Counted from the first letter of the stretch, positions 54,015-62,037 are shown. The stretch: 64,000 bases of DNA from Confluentibacter citreus (GCF_002807055.1 NZ_NIXN01000001.1:558001-622000), one strand, 5' to 3'. Numbers and translations are program-made. The notes: a model not told the origin generated them from the letters alone.

Positions 54015-54950
54015 CTAATCCAATTCCTTAACCAACAACCAAGCATCTTGGTTATGTGTCTTTTTAATAGCTCTTAATTCGCTTAATGCCTCAAGTCTAT
54101 CTTCATAACTGGCATAAACCACTTCATGTAAACCATACTTGTTAACACCGATTTTTCGGGCATTATAGCCTAAAGTTTTTAGCTGCTCAACCTTTTTATC
54201 GCAATTTTCTTCCACTCTAAAAGCGCCAGCAACGATGTGATAATTACCAGATTGTTTGGTAACATTTATTGTAATAGCAGGCAGCGAATTTAAATTAAAA
54301 GTAGCTTGTTGGATTTTAGCATCTAATTGTTGAGCAGCTTCTTTTTGAGCTACTTGGTTGTAAACTTCAATTTGATTAACATAATAGTTTGATGCTGCAA
54401 AACCACCAACAGTCAAAGCAATTAAGGCGACAGCAGCATATTTTAAATAAGCTCTGGATTTTTGTTTTTCTTGGATGAATGTAAGAGGTATTACTTTTTC
54501 TAACTGCTCAACCTCTTCTTTATAAACTTCTCTATCTATGGCAGGGGACACAAAGTGAGACAGACCAAAAGCATCTGTTAAGTAATTTAGATTATATATA
54601 GGTTCAAACTGAATCTTACCTTCATTATTAAATACTAAATCACCAATATTAGGAAAAGCGATTGTTTTTCCTTGTGTTAAATTATCTTTTATACCTTTTA
54701 CGCGATTTTCAATTTTTTGAATGGCAATTTCAAAAGGAATTTTTTCTACATCGGCAATATAATGTGCCAACAAGCCATCATTTTTTTGGATTTGTTCATT
54801 AAATGACACCACTTTTTTTGGTGGGTAAAACGTGTTGCTAGAGTCATCTATAGATGCGGTAACTCTGTGTGTTAAAAAAGCTCCAAATCCTGGAACAGTA
54901 ACACACTCGTATCTATAAAGTAAATCGCTTATGTAGGTTTCTAATTGCAT
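54015..54950 (-). CDS. HU-CCDC81/SPOR domain membrane protein
   Basis: This 311-residue protein combines an N-terminal HU-like DNA-binding-fold pair (about 1-130: LETYISDLLYRYECVTVPG, GKTIAFPNIGDLVFNNEGK), one membrane helix (about 171-188, AAVALIALTVGGFAAS) and a C-terminal SPOR domain (about 235-308: GNYHIVAGAFRVEENC, VVYASYEDRLEALSEL). SPOR domains bind denuded septal peptidoglycan, so the protein spans the inner membrane from cytoplasm to septum. The family is known in Bacteroidota; its function is unclear. It is divergent from dprA. A TAACTTTG element at 54955-54962 suggests a very short or absent leader. Confidence 0.88.
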   Translation of the reverse strand: MQLETYISDLLYRYECVTVPGFGAFLTHRVTASIDDSSNTFYPPKKVVSFNEQIQKNDGLLAHYIADVEKIPFEIAIQKIENRVKGIKDNLTQGKTIAFPNIGDLVFNNEGKIQFEPIYNLNYLTDAFGLSHFVSPAIDREVYKEEVEQLEKVIPLTFIQEKQKSRAYLKYAAVALIALTVGGFAASNYYVNQIEVYNQVAQKEAAQQLDAKIQQATFNLNSLPAITINVTKQSGNYHIVAGAFRVEENCDKKVEQLKTLGYNARKIGVNKYGLHEVVYASYEDRLEALSELRAIKKTHNQDAWLLVKELD

Positions 54951-54954
54951 AAAA

Positions 54955-54962
54955 CAAAGTTA
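54955..54962 (-). promoter_or_regulatory. -7 element for the HU-SPOR gene, probably leaderless
   Basis: The reverse strand reads TAACTTTG from 54962 to 54955, an exact TAnnTTTG match only 4 bases before the ATG at 54950. Transcription would start at or next to the start codon. Confidence 0.4.
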
Positions 54963-55053
54963 AAAAATTATAGTTGTGGATAAAATTTAGACAGAAGTAT
55001 TTATTAACAGTGTAAAAATTCCTTTACTTTATATTTTTATTCAAAACTTTATA

Positions 55054-56157
55054 ATGACCGAAACAGATTTACTTTATACATTGGCATTACAACATGTACC
55101 AAATATTGGAGATATTATAGCGAAACGATTGATACAACATTGTGGTTCTGCCGAAGCTGTTTTAAAAGAGAAAAAGCAACACCTACTTAAAATTGATGGT
55201 ATTGGAAGTGTTATTTTGGGTGATTTATTTGGAGCTCATCATTTAAAGGAAGCCGAAAAAGAGATAGAATTTATTAAATCGAATAACATTGAAGTGTCTT
55301 TTTTTAAAGATGAAAATTATCCTGAAAAACTAAAGCACTGTATTGATGGCCCCATTTTATTATTTCAATCGGGAGCCATTAATTTAAAACAACAACGTAT
55401 TATAAGTATTGTAGGCGCTAGAAAAATAACAACTAGTGGCATGGTGTTTTGCGAAGATTTGGTAGAGAAATTAGCCATTTATAACCCAGTTATTGTTTCT
55501 GGGTTTGCTTATGGAACCGATATTACAGCGCATAAAACAGCCATCAAACATCAATTACAAACCATAGGGTGTTTGGCACACGGATTGAATCAAATTTATC
55601 CCAAAGTGCATAAACGGTATATGGTAGATATGGAAAAAAATGGTGGCTTTTTTACCGATTTTTGGAGCAGTGATGGCTTTGATAAGAACAATTTTTTAAA
55701 ACGAAATAGAATCATTGCTGGGTTAAGTGAAGCGGCTATTGTTATAGAATCTGCCGAAAAGGGAGGAAGCTTGGTGACAGCCGATATTGCAAATTCATAC
55801 AACAGAGACGTGTTTGCCGTTCCGGGAAGAACGACCGATTTACAAAGTACTGGCTGCAATAATTTAATAAAGCACCAAAAAGCACATATGTTAACCAACC
55901 CATTCGATGTGCCCTATATTTTAAATTGGAAACTGGAAGAAGACACCAAACCAGCCATACAAAAGCAGCTGTTTGTAGAATTGGATGACACCGAAAAAGT
56001 CATTTACAATTACCTTAAAGAAAATGACAAACAGCAACTGGATGGTATTTCTATTAATTGTAGCCTGCCCATTTTTAAAGTAGCCAGTGTGTTATTGAAT
56101 ATGGAACTAAAAGGGGTTATCCGACCGCTGCCAGGGAAGTTATTTGAGGTTATTTAG
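55054..56157 (+). CDS. dprA: DNA-processing protein A
   Basis: This 367-residue protein loads RecA onto incoming single-stranded DNA in natural transformation. An N-terminal helix-hairpin-helix region (about 5-60, HVPNIGDIIAKRLIQHCG) precedes the Rossmann-like DprA core (ISIVGARKITTSGM near 124-137; VSGFAYGTDITAHKTA; NRIIAGLSEAAIVIE). A C-terminal winged helix (about 310-365) ends it. The length is normal. It stands alone; its stop overlaps the stop of a convergent 51-residue membrane protein gene by 8 bases. The identification is secure. Confidence 0.95.
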   Translation: MTETDLLYTLALQHVPNIGDIIAKRLIQHCGSAEAVLKEKKQHLLKIDGIGSVILGDLFGAHHLKEAEKEIEFIKSNNIEVSFFKDENYPEKLKHCIDGPILLFQSGAINLKQQRIISIVGARKITTSGMVFCEDLVEKLAIYNPVIVSGFAYGTDITAHKTAIKHQLQTIGCLAHGLNQIYPKVHKRYMVDMEKNGGFFTDFWSSDGFDKNNFLKRNRIIAGLSEAAIVIESAEKGGSLVTADIANSYNRDVFAVPGRTTDLQSTGCNNLIKHQKAHMLTNPFDVPYILNWKLEEDTKPAIQKQLFVELDDTEKVIYNYLKENDKQQLDGISINCSLPIFKVASVLLNMELKGVIRPLPGKLFEVI

Positions 56158-56305
56158 TTTTTCTAACTATTTGAAATAGGCTTCCTAATGCTAAAAACAT
56201 TATAATTAAAGCAGCAATTGCCAGCCAATCAAATGAATCTCTTGAAAGCACAATTAAGCCCATGGCTATTGCATTTAAAATTAGACTTGTAGATTTTTTA
56301 TTCAT
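56150..56305 (-). CDS. 51-residue membrane protein downstream of trpS
   Basis: A short open frame runs from ATG at 56305 to TAA at 56150 on the reverse strand. It starts 1 base after the trpS stop and ends in an 8-base overlap with dprA. The product begins MNKKSTSLILNAIAMGLIVL, then has SRDSFDWLAIAALIIMFLAL and ends GSLFQIVRKTK. It thus has two hydrophobic helices (about 8-21 and 26-46) joined by a short acidic loop with a basic tail. The tight spacing and hairpin topology support a real gene co-transcribed with trpS. No family recognised. Confidence 0.6.
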   Translation of the reverse strand: MNKKSTSLILNAIAMGLIVLSRDSFDWLAIAALIIMFLALGSLFQIVRKTK

Positions 56306-56306
56306 A

Positions 56307-57275
56307 TTAATATCCAACCTTCTCCCTAACTCTTTTCAGCACATCATTCGCAACCAATCGCGCTTTTTCAGCACCAATAGCCAAAGCTGCATCAATTTCG
56401 TTGAGGTTATTCATGTAGTAATTATAACGTTCGCGAGCAGTAGCAAATTTTTCAATAATGAGCTCAAATAAAGCTTGTTTCGCGTGGCCGTAACCATAAT
56501 TACCGTTTTCATAATTGGCTTTCATGGTTTCTATTTGTTCTATATTGGCTAATAAACTATAAAGGGCAAAGCAGTTACAGGTTTTCCAATCTTTTGGGTC
56601 TTCAAGTGGTGTGCTATCGGTTTCAATCGACATAATTTGTTTCCGCAGTTTTTTATCATCTAAAAAAATATTGATGGTATTATCCCTACTTTTACTCATC
56701 TTTTCACCATCTGTACCGGGAATAAGCATGATATTTTCTTCCACTTTTCCTTCGGGCATGACAAAAACTTCGCCCATTTTGGCATGAAAACGAGATGCCA
56801 CATCGCGAGTCATTTCAATATGTTGCAATTGGTCTTTTCCAACGGGAATAATTTCAGCATCATATAGTAAAATATCCGCAGCCATAAGCATGGGGTAGAA
56901 GAACAACCCAGAATTGACATCTTCCAATCTATCTGCTTTGTCTTTAAAACTATGAGCCAACGTCAAACGTTGGTAAGGAAAAAAACAACTTAAATGCCAA
57001 GATAATTCAGTTACTTGCGGAATATCACTTTGTCTGTAAAACACGGTTTTTTCAATATCCAATCCAAAAGCTAACCAAGTTGCGGCCACCGAATAGGTGT
57101 TTTGTCTTAGTGTTTCAGCATCTTTTATTTGTGTAAGCGTGTGCAAATTAGCAATAAACAAAAAGGAATCATTTTTTGGGTTGTTTGCCATGTCTATTGC
57201 TGGAACAATAGCGCCTAAAATATTTCCTAAATGTGGTGTGCCCGTACTTTGTATGCCTGTAAGTATTCTTGCCAT
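56307..57275 (-). CDS. trpS: Tryptophanyl-tRNA synthetase
   Basis: This class I synthetase charges tRNA-Trp. The nucleotide-binding motif is IQSTGTPHLGNILG (8-21), a variant of HIGH, and the KMSKS motif is GEKMSKSRD near 191-199. The 322-residue length is standard. A Bacteroidota promoter is visible upstream (57322-57352) and a palindromic dispersed repeat lies between it and the start codon. No T-box or trp leader peptide was seen. The identification is secure. Confidence 0.97.
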   Translation of the reverse strand: MARILTGIQSTGTPHLGNILGAIVPAIDMANNPKNDSFLFIANLHTLTQIKDAETLRQNTYSVAATWLAFGLDIEKTVFYRQSDIPQVTELSWHLSCFFPYQRLTLAHSFKDKADRLEDVNSGLFFYPMLMAADILLYDAEIIPVGKDQLQHIEMTRDVASRFHAKMGEVFVMPEGKVEENIMLIPGTDGEKMSKSRDNTINIFLDDKKLRKQIMSIETDSTPLEDPKDWKTCNCFALYSLLANIEQIETMKANYENGNYGYGHAKQALFELIIEKFATARERYNYYMNNLNEIDAALAIGAEKARLVANDVLKRVREKVGY

Positions 57276-57280
57276 AATAT

Positions 57281-57300
57281 TTCCTGCGAAGGCAGGAATC
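57281..57300. repeat. Palindromic dispersed repeat, family A, in the trpS leader
   Basis: TTCCTGCGAAGGCAGGAATC is identical to the core of the copy at 32004 and ends 5 bases before the trpS start codon on the reverse strand. In the trpS mRNA it can form a hairpin (8-base arms, 4-base loop) over the ribosome-binding region. Confidence 0.85.
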
Positions 57301-57321
57301 TTTTTAATTAAACTGAAAAAA

Positions 57322-57352
57322 CAAAGGTAATTGTTTTAGTAAAATAGCTCAA
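57322..57352 (-). promoter_or_regulatory. trpS promoter
   Basis: On the reverse strand TTG (57352-57350) and TACCTTTG (57329-57322) are 20 bases apart and match the Bacteroidota consensus. The leader would be about 40 bases and include the palindromic repeat. Confidence 0.6.
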
Positions 57353-57362
57353 TACAATTGTG

Positions 57363-57370
57363 TATTTTTG
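57363..57370 (+). promoter_or_regulatory. -7 element for the acyltransferase gene, probably leaderless
   Basis: TATTTTTG matches TAnnTTTG and lies only 6 to 9 bases before the candidate start codons at 57377 and 57380, implying an absent or minimal leader. A TTG at 57331 is rather far away (29 bases). Confidence 0.4.
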
Positions 57371-57376
57371 ATTTCT

Positions 57377-58114
57377 ATGATGGTATTTAAATACATTTTT
57401 TGGGTTCTGTACCGTATTTGGTTTTACATTCTTGTTGCACTTCCTATACTTATAGCGTTTCCTATTCTGTTAATTTCCATTTTAAGGGAATCATGGTATC
57501 CGTTCTTTTTTAAAATAGCTAGAATATGGGCAAAAATTATTTTATTGGGGATGGGTTTTAGATGGGACATTGAAAAAGAGCAAACTCCAGAGAAACATAA
57601 AAGTTATATGTTTATCGCAAACCACACGTCTATGGCCGACATCATGCTCATGTTAGTGGCTATAAAAAATCCATTTGTTTTTGTTGGGAAAAAAGAACTT
57701 GCCAACATTCCATTATTTGGATTTTTCTATAAGCGTACCTGTATTTTGGTGGATAGAACGTCTGAAAAAAGCAGAAAAGCTGTTTTTCTAAGAGCACAAC
57801 GGCGTTTGCAATCGGGATTGAGTATTTGTATTTTCCCGGAAGGCGGCGTGCCAGAAGAACATATAGAATTGGATGATTTTAAAGATGGGGCATTTAGATT
57901 AGCCATTAATCATCATATACCCATTGTTCCAATAACGTTTGCCGATAATAAAAAGCGGTTTTCTTATACTTTTTTTAGCGGAAGCCCAGGTAGAATGCGT
58001 GTTAAAATCCATAAATTTTTACCAACGGATTTCTTAAACGTTGCCGATACTAAATCATTGAATAGTGAGGCTAGAAACATTATTTTAAATCAGTTAATGG
58101 CTTTTAAAAAATAA
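57377..58114 (+). CDS. plsC: 1-acyl-sn-glycerol-3-phosphate acyltransferase
   Basis: This membrane-bound acyltransferase adds the second acyl chain in phospholipid synthesis, giving phosphatidic acid. N-terminal hydrophobic helices (about 4-35) are followed by the catalytic ANHTSMAD (N-H-x4-D), VGKKELANIPLFG, FPEGG and the VPITF block. All four PlsC motifs are intact. Two adjacent ATGs (57377, 57380) could be the start; a TTG at 57368 overlaps the promoter and is unlikely. A clear terminator follows. The identification is secure at family level. Confidence 0.92.
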   Translation: MMVFKYIFWVLYRIWFYILVALPILIAFPILLISILRESWYPFFFKIARIWAKIILLGMGFRWDIEKEQTPEKHKSYMFIANHTSMADIMLMLVAIKNPFVFVGKKELANIPLFGFFYKRTCILVDRTSEKSRKAVFLRAQRRLQSGLSICIFPEGGVPEEHIELDDFKDGAFRLAINHHIPIVPITFADNKKRFSYTFFSGSPGRMRVKIHKFLPTDFLNVADTKSLNSEARNIILNQLMAFKK

Positions 58115-58145
58115 AAACTGCCTCAGGGGAGAGGCAGTTTTTTTT
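58113..58145 (+). terminator. plsC terminator, possibly bidirectional
   Basis: AAACTGCCTC (58115-58124) and GAGGCAGTTT (58131-58140) form a perfect 10-base stem with a 6-base loop, followed by eight T. A run of A before the stem lets it also work for the reverse-strand gene ending at 58197. Confidence 0.85.
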
Positions 58146-58196
58146 GATATTGCTTTCCATCGTATTAGAAAACAATATCCAGATCTAACCAAAAAC

Positions 58197-59741
58197 CTAA
58201 AACTTAAATCCGAATCCGGTATAAACCCCAATAAAATAAGGTTTAAAATCACCAGAAGTATTGTTGAATGTGTTGATTTGGTATTTAAACATAGGCTCTA
58301 AATTCAGATTAATTGTTTTAGAAACCTTATAGTCCAATCCGAAACCAAAATTAGCACTGTAACTTGTTTTATTGATATTGCTAGCTTCTCCAATAAATGT
58401 CTTACTGCCTTCAAAATCAGAATATAATTCATTACCGTTTAAAAAGAAAGAACTAAAACCTCCAATAACATTGATTCCCAATTTTTTATCAGAAAGCAGG
58501 TATTTTATTTCTAAAGGAATTTCAATAAAACTTAGTGATTGATTGATCGATGTATTTATTCCTGAAGTAGATGCAAAATTTTGGGAACTTTTATCAGCAA
58601 AATTTTGAGTGCTTAAAACTGAAAAATCATTGGTATTATTATTCAATTCTGGCTTGACATTTTTTAAAACACTGATACTTGAACGACCACCAAGTGATTG
58701 AAATGCAACCACATCATTGGTATTGTAACCTAAATTTACCCTATTAATTCCTGAACGGACACGTATCTTCTTGTTTAGGGCGTAACTGGCACTAACGCCG
58801 TAACTCATATTCGTCTCAGAACTTTTAGAATTGTTGTTAAATTGCGGATCGATAGAAGAGCCTTTGCCCATGGTATTGAAAAAAACAGGCGCAGCGTTTG
58901 GGGCAACACTCCACCTATTTAAATGCTCTTTTTCTTCTTCATTATTATTTTTAGCTATCTCTATGGCTTCTTCAATGGTGAGCTGATGTTGTTCTTCACT
59001 GACAGTTTTTGTTTTATCAGGAGTATCGGTTTTTGCATCAGCAATATTTGATTCCTTACTGTTTTTATTCGTGTTAAATAGATTCTCTACCTTTGTTTTA
59101 TCTAATTCAGCTTTATCAGTTTCAGATGGTTTATTTGTTTTTTCTTCTGAAGTATTTGCTATTTCAATAGTGCTTTCGGTATTATTTTTTGTTCTAGGTA
59201 AGTTACTATTATTGTCAGGTGATTTTTTATTGGATTCATTTGAAGAATCGTCTTTTGTTTTGCCATTATTTTTTGATGCATTATTTGCGACGGATGATGC
59301 GTTTGATGGATTCAATACATTTTGATTTTTATGGATATTTCCATTAGTATCAGTCGGTTTATTTGAATCCGTTTCAGAAGCATTATTATTGGTAATGGCT
59401 TCTATGTTTTTTATGTTGTTTGTATTGGACGGATTTTTATAATTTCCAGGTGTATTTACACTATCTATTTGATTCGAATTTGTGTTTTCATCAGTGTCCA
59501 CTACTTGATGTTGGTTTTCATCCGTAGGTAAATTATCATTAAAATAACGGTTTCCAATAGTCAACAATATCAATAATAAGGCGGCCACACCAGCATAACG
59601 CCACCAAATAGGAATGACTCTGCGCTTGTCTTTTTCTTTTAATTGGGCTTCAATGCGTTCCCAAACAGCATCATTAGGAGCTACTTCAAAATCCTTGAAT
59701 TTTTCCTGAAACAATCTGTCTATATGTTTTTTATCACTCAT
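58197..59741 (-). CDS. Predicted dual-membrane anti-sigma factor with outer-membrane beta-barrel
   Basis: This 514-residue protein starts at ATG 59741, 1 base after the sigma gene's stop; a longer frame from 59783 overlaps sigma. It has a cytoplasmic N-terminus (MSDKKHIDRLFQEKFKDFEV, 1-50) resembling anti-sigma proteins and a membrane helix (about 54-70, YAGVAALLLILLTIG). Next comes an Asn/Ser/Thr/Lys-rich low-complexity linker (about 75-250). A beta-rich C-terminal half follows (about 270-514) with alternating strands and a terminal Phe (GVYTGFGFKF), typical of outer-membrane barrels. Such a protein would cross both membranes, like the Dma anti-sigma factors described in Bacteroides. The role is inferred from architecture and the adjacent sigma gene. 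Confidence 0.78.
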   Translation of the reverse strand: MSDKKHIDRLFQEKFKDFEVAPNDAVWERIEAQLKEKDKRRVIPIWWRYAGVAALLLILLTIGNRYFNDNLPTDENQHQVVDTDENTNSNQIDSVNTPGNYKNPSNTNNIKNIEAITNNNASETDSNKPTDTNGNIHKNQNVLNPSNASSVANNASKNNGKTKDDSSNESNKKSPDNNSNLPRTKNNTESTIEIANTSEEKTNKPSETDKAELDKTKVENLFNTNKNSKESNIADAKTDTPDKTKTVSEEQHQLTIEEAIEIAKNNNEEEKEHLNRWSVAPNAAPVFFNTMGKGSSIDPQFNNNSKSSETNMSYGVSASYALNKKIRVRSGINRVNLGYNTNDVVAFQSLGGRSSISVLKNVKPELNNNTNDFSVLSTQNFADKSSQNFASTSGINTSINQSLSFIEIPLEIKYLLSDKKLGINVIGGFSSFFLNGNELYSDFEGSKTFIGEASNINKTSYSANFGFGLDYKVSKTINLNLEPMFKYQINTFNNTSGDFKPYFIGVYTGFGFKF

Positions 59742-59742
59742 T

Positions 59743-60294
59743 TTATAATGACTGTAAATGTTGTTGTGTTCTATAATTTTCAATGGTTTGCTTCAAAATC
59801 TGTCGAGCCCTAGCTAAGTTGGATTTTGAAGTTCCCACGGTAATATCCAGCATATCCGCAATATCTTTATGAGAATATCCGTCTAGCACATATAAGTTGA
59901 AAACCAATCGATACCTGTCTGGTAGCTCTTGAATTATTTGAAGGAGGTATTTAAGGGAAATATCTTCATCATCAAAGTCAATCTCTACATCTTCACTTAT
60001 GTCTTCGTTTACTATGTTTAAAACCTTTTCACTTCTGTATCGCTGCAAAGCGGTGTTTATAACAATCCGTTTTATCCACCCTTCAAATGAACCTGTATTT
60101 TTATATTGCTTAATTTTATTGAAAATGGTCAAAAATGCATCTTGCAGATTATCTTCCGCTTCTGCATAGTTGCGCGAATACTTCAAGCATATTGGAAACA
60201 ATTTACTCGCATAGAGTTTATAAAGTTCTCCTTGTGCTTTGGTATCATTAATTTTACAATTTTCTATGAGTTGATTTAAACTCAAATTAAACAT
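59743..60294 (-). CDS. RNA polymerase sigma-70 family (ECF-like) factor
   Basis: This 183-residue factor has region 2 (about 20-90: LYKLYASKLFPICLKYSRN, EDNLQDAFLTIFNKI, FEGWIKRIVINTALQRYR) and region 4 (about 118-170: LPDRYRLVFNLYVLDGYSHK, then DIADMLDITVGTSKSNLARA). Region 3 is absent, as in ECF factors. It lies 22 bases after a lipoprotein gene and 1 base before the dual-membrane protein gene, so the three form an operon. The next gene probably holds it inactive until an envelope signal arrives. Confidence 0.93.
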   Translation of the reverse strand: MFNLSLNQLIENCKINDTKAQGELYKLYASKLFPICLKYSRNYAEAEDNLQDAFLTIFNKIKQYKNTGSFEGWIKRIVINTALQRYRSEKVLNIVNEDISEDVEIDFDDEDISLKYLLQIIQELPDRYRLVFNLYVLDGYSHKDIADMLDITVGTSKSNLARARQILKQTIENYRTQQHLQSL

Positions 60295-60316
60295 GAATTA
60301 ATTAACGCTTATTTAT

Positions 60317-60727
60317 TTAGTTGGTTACGGGAACTTCAATAATTAAATATTGATTTTCGCCGTTATCATCTTCTCCCTGCCAAAATTTAAAAATATAACT
60401 ACCATTGCTAGTTACTTGAAAATTGAAAGTAGCCTCTACCAATTCGTTATCAAGATCTTCACAATTATGGTTTAAATATTTATAATCTATAATAGCCACC
60501 GTGCGGATATTGTTGTCTTTTGCATAATAAAACTCTTTAAACAAATTACAGCTAGAAGGTCTTAAATAAGAAACAGTTATCGGATATGTTTGCCCCATGG
60601 TAAATGAGTCTGGTATATCAACACTTTCAATAGGCAATATTTCTAAATTGAAATCATCACGATCATTGTCTAAACTACAAGACCCCATTAAAATTAGTAC
60701 AAAACTAAGAATTAAAATTTTTTTCAT
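60317..60727 (-). CDS. Small lipoprotein upstream of the sigma gene
   Basis: This 136-residue lipoprotein has the signal KKILILSFVLILMGSCS with the lipobox cysteine at about residue 17. The mature part is acidic and predicted to be one beta-sandwich domain, with strands such as YPITVSYLRPSSC, ATFNFQVTSNGSYIFKFW and YLIIEVPVTN. It contains three cysteines after the lipid anchor (about 60, 90), one pair of which could form a disulfide. No family recognised. Its place as first gene before sigma suggests a link to the same regulatory unit, but this is an inference. Confidence 0.75.
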   Translation of the reverse strand: MKKILILSFVLILMGSCSLDNDRDDFNLEILPIESVDIPDSFTMGQTYPITVSYLRPSSCNLFKEFYYAKDNNIRTVAIIDYKYLNHNCEDLDNELVEATFNFQVTSNGSYIFKFWQGEDDNGENQYLIIEVPVTN

Positions 60728-60804
60728 AACAAATAAGAGATTTGGTATTTATAATAGCTTTTCTAGCTAGATGCTGAAATGACTAAAAGGTTGCGTTATG
60801 AAAT

Positions 60805-60833
60805 AAAAAAATCCCGAGAAGTTTCGGGATTTT
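60805..60833 (-). terminator. recA terminator
   Basis: On the reverse strand AAAATCCCGA / TCGGGATTTT (arms 60824-60833 and 60808-60817) forms a 10-base stem with a 6-base loop, followed by a T-run. It lies 8 bases after the recA stop. Confidence 0.85.
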
Positions 60834-60840
60834 AAATAAT

Positions 60841-61857
60841 TTAATCTTCTGAAGAAGATGCTGCCTTGGCTATTTTTCTAACCTTGGCTTCGAGTTCGTC
60901 CATAAGTTCTGGATTGTCTTTTATAAGGGCTTTCACCGCATCTCTACCTTGCCCTAATTTAGTGTCTTCATAACTAAACCATGAGCCGCTTTTTTTAATG
61001 ATTTCATTTTCCACGGCAATGTCCAAGACTTCACCCACTTTACTGATGCCTTCACCATACATGATATCAAATTCGGCCGTTTTAAAAGGTGGCGCCACTT
61101 TGTTTTTTACCACTTTTACCCGGGTTTTATTACCGGTAACATTGCCATCAGTTTCTTTTATTTGTGTGGAACGACGAATATCCAATCTTACTGAAGCATA
61201 AAATTTTAATGCATTACCACCGGTTGTGGTTTCTGGATTCCCGAACATCACACCAATTTTTTCACGCAATTGGTTAATGAAAATAACCGTACAGTTTGTT
61301 TTGCTGATAGAGCCTGTTAATTTTCTTAATGCTTGAGACATCAAACGGGCATGTAATCCCATTTTAGAATCGCCCATTTCGCCTTCAATTTCACTTTTTG
61401 GGGTTAATGCCGCTACAGAATCTATCACCACAATATCAATCGCACCAGAGCGTATTAAATTATCGGTAATTTCTAAAGCTTGTTCACCATTATCTGGTTG
61501 GGAAATAATCAGGTTATCGATATCAACACCTAGTTTTTGCGCATAAGACCTGTCAAAGGCATGTTCTGCATCAATAAAGGCTGCAATGCCACCAGCTTTT
61601 TGAGCTTCTGCAATGGCATGTAACGTAAGTGTTGTTTTACCCGATGATTCTGGGCCATATATTTCAATAACACGACCACGAGGATAACCACCAACGCCTA
61701 AGGCAATGTCCAAACCTAGTGAGCCAGAAGATATCGCATCAACTTCTACAACTGCTTGGTCGCTCATTTTCATGACGGTGCCTTTTCCGTAAGCTTTATC
61801 GAGTTTATCTAATGTAAGTTTAAGTGCTTTTAATTTTGCTTCTTTTTCGCTGCTCAT
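60841..61857 (-). CDS. recA: Recombinase A
   Basis: This 338-residue protein drives homologous recombination and LexA-type cleavage. Walker [10 protein letters not shown] (about 69-77), [18 protein letters not shown], Walker [13 protein letters not shown], loop L1/L2 regions with [20 protein letters not shown] (signature), and the C-terminal acidic tail are present. The length is normal. It is monocistronic, ending in a clear terminator. No exact TAnnTTTG promoter was found in the 294-base gap before it; an imperfect TATTTTAG lies there. The identification is secure. Confidence 0.98.
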   Translation of the reverse strand: MSSEKEAKLKALKLTLDKLDKAYGKGTVMKMSDQAVVEVDAISSGSLGLDIALGVGGYPRGRVIEIYGPESSGKTTLTLHAIAEAQKAGGIAAFIDAEHAFDRSYAQKLGVDIDNLIISQPDNGEQALEITDNLIRSGAIDIVVIDSVAALTPKSEIEGEMGDSKMGLHARLMSQALRKLTGSISKTNCTVIFINQLREKIGVMFGNPETTTGGNALKFYASVRLDIRRSTQIKETDGNVTGNKTRVKVVKNKVAPPFKTAEFDIMYGEGISKVGEVLDIAVENEIIKKSGSWFSYEDTKLGQGRDAVKALIKDNPELMDELEAKVRKIAKAASSSED

Positions 61858-62037
61858 TTTTAATTTTATTTTCTGAAGTAATTCATGCTAAAATAGTATA
61901 AGTTTTTTCATCTTACAATTTTATAACGCAACCTTTATGAACATTTTGCATCTACTATTTAAAGTGGGGAAATTTTTGCTATGAAATGAGCCATTTATGA
62001 AAAAGAAGCATGTCAAAAAAAAGTTTAATTAGTTTGT
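61858..62037. other. recA-trhO intergenic gap with possible small transcript
   Basis: This AT-rich gap lies upstream of an orphan forward-strand terminator. It holds tiny forward frames, including MKKKHVKKKFN at 61997-62032, which ends 5 bases before the terminator stem. There is no strong promoter, but imperfect matches exist (AATTTTTG near 61971). It may encode a small RNA or a leader-like peptide, or nothing. Confidence 0.35.

Noticed and set aside
59071-59325. Forward hydrophobic frame opposite the low-complexity linker of the anti-sigma protein
   Set aside because: It arises from the complement of Asn/Ser/Thr codons; there is no independent evidence of a gene.
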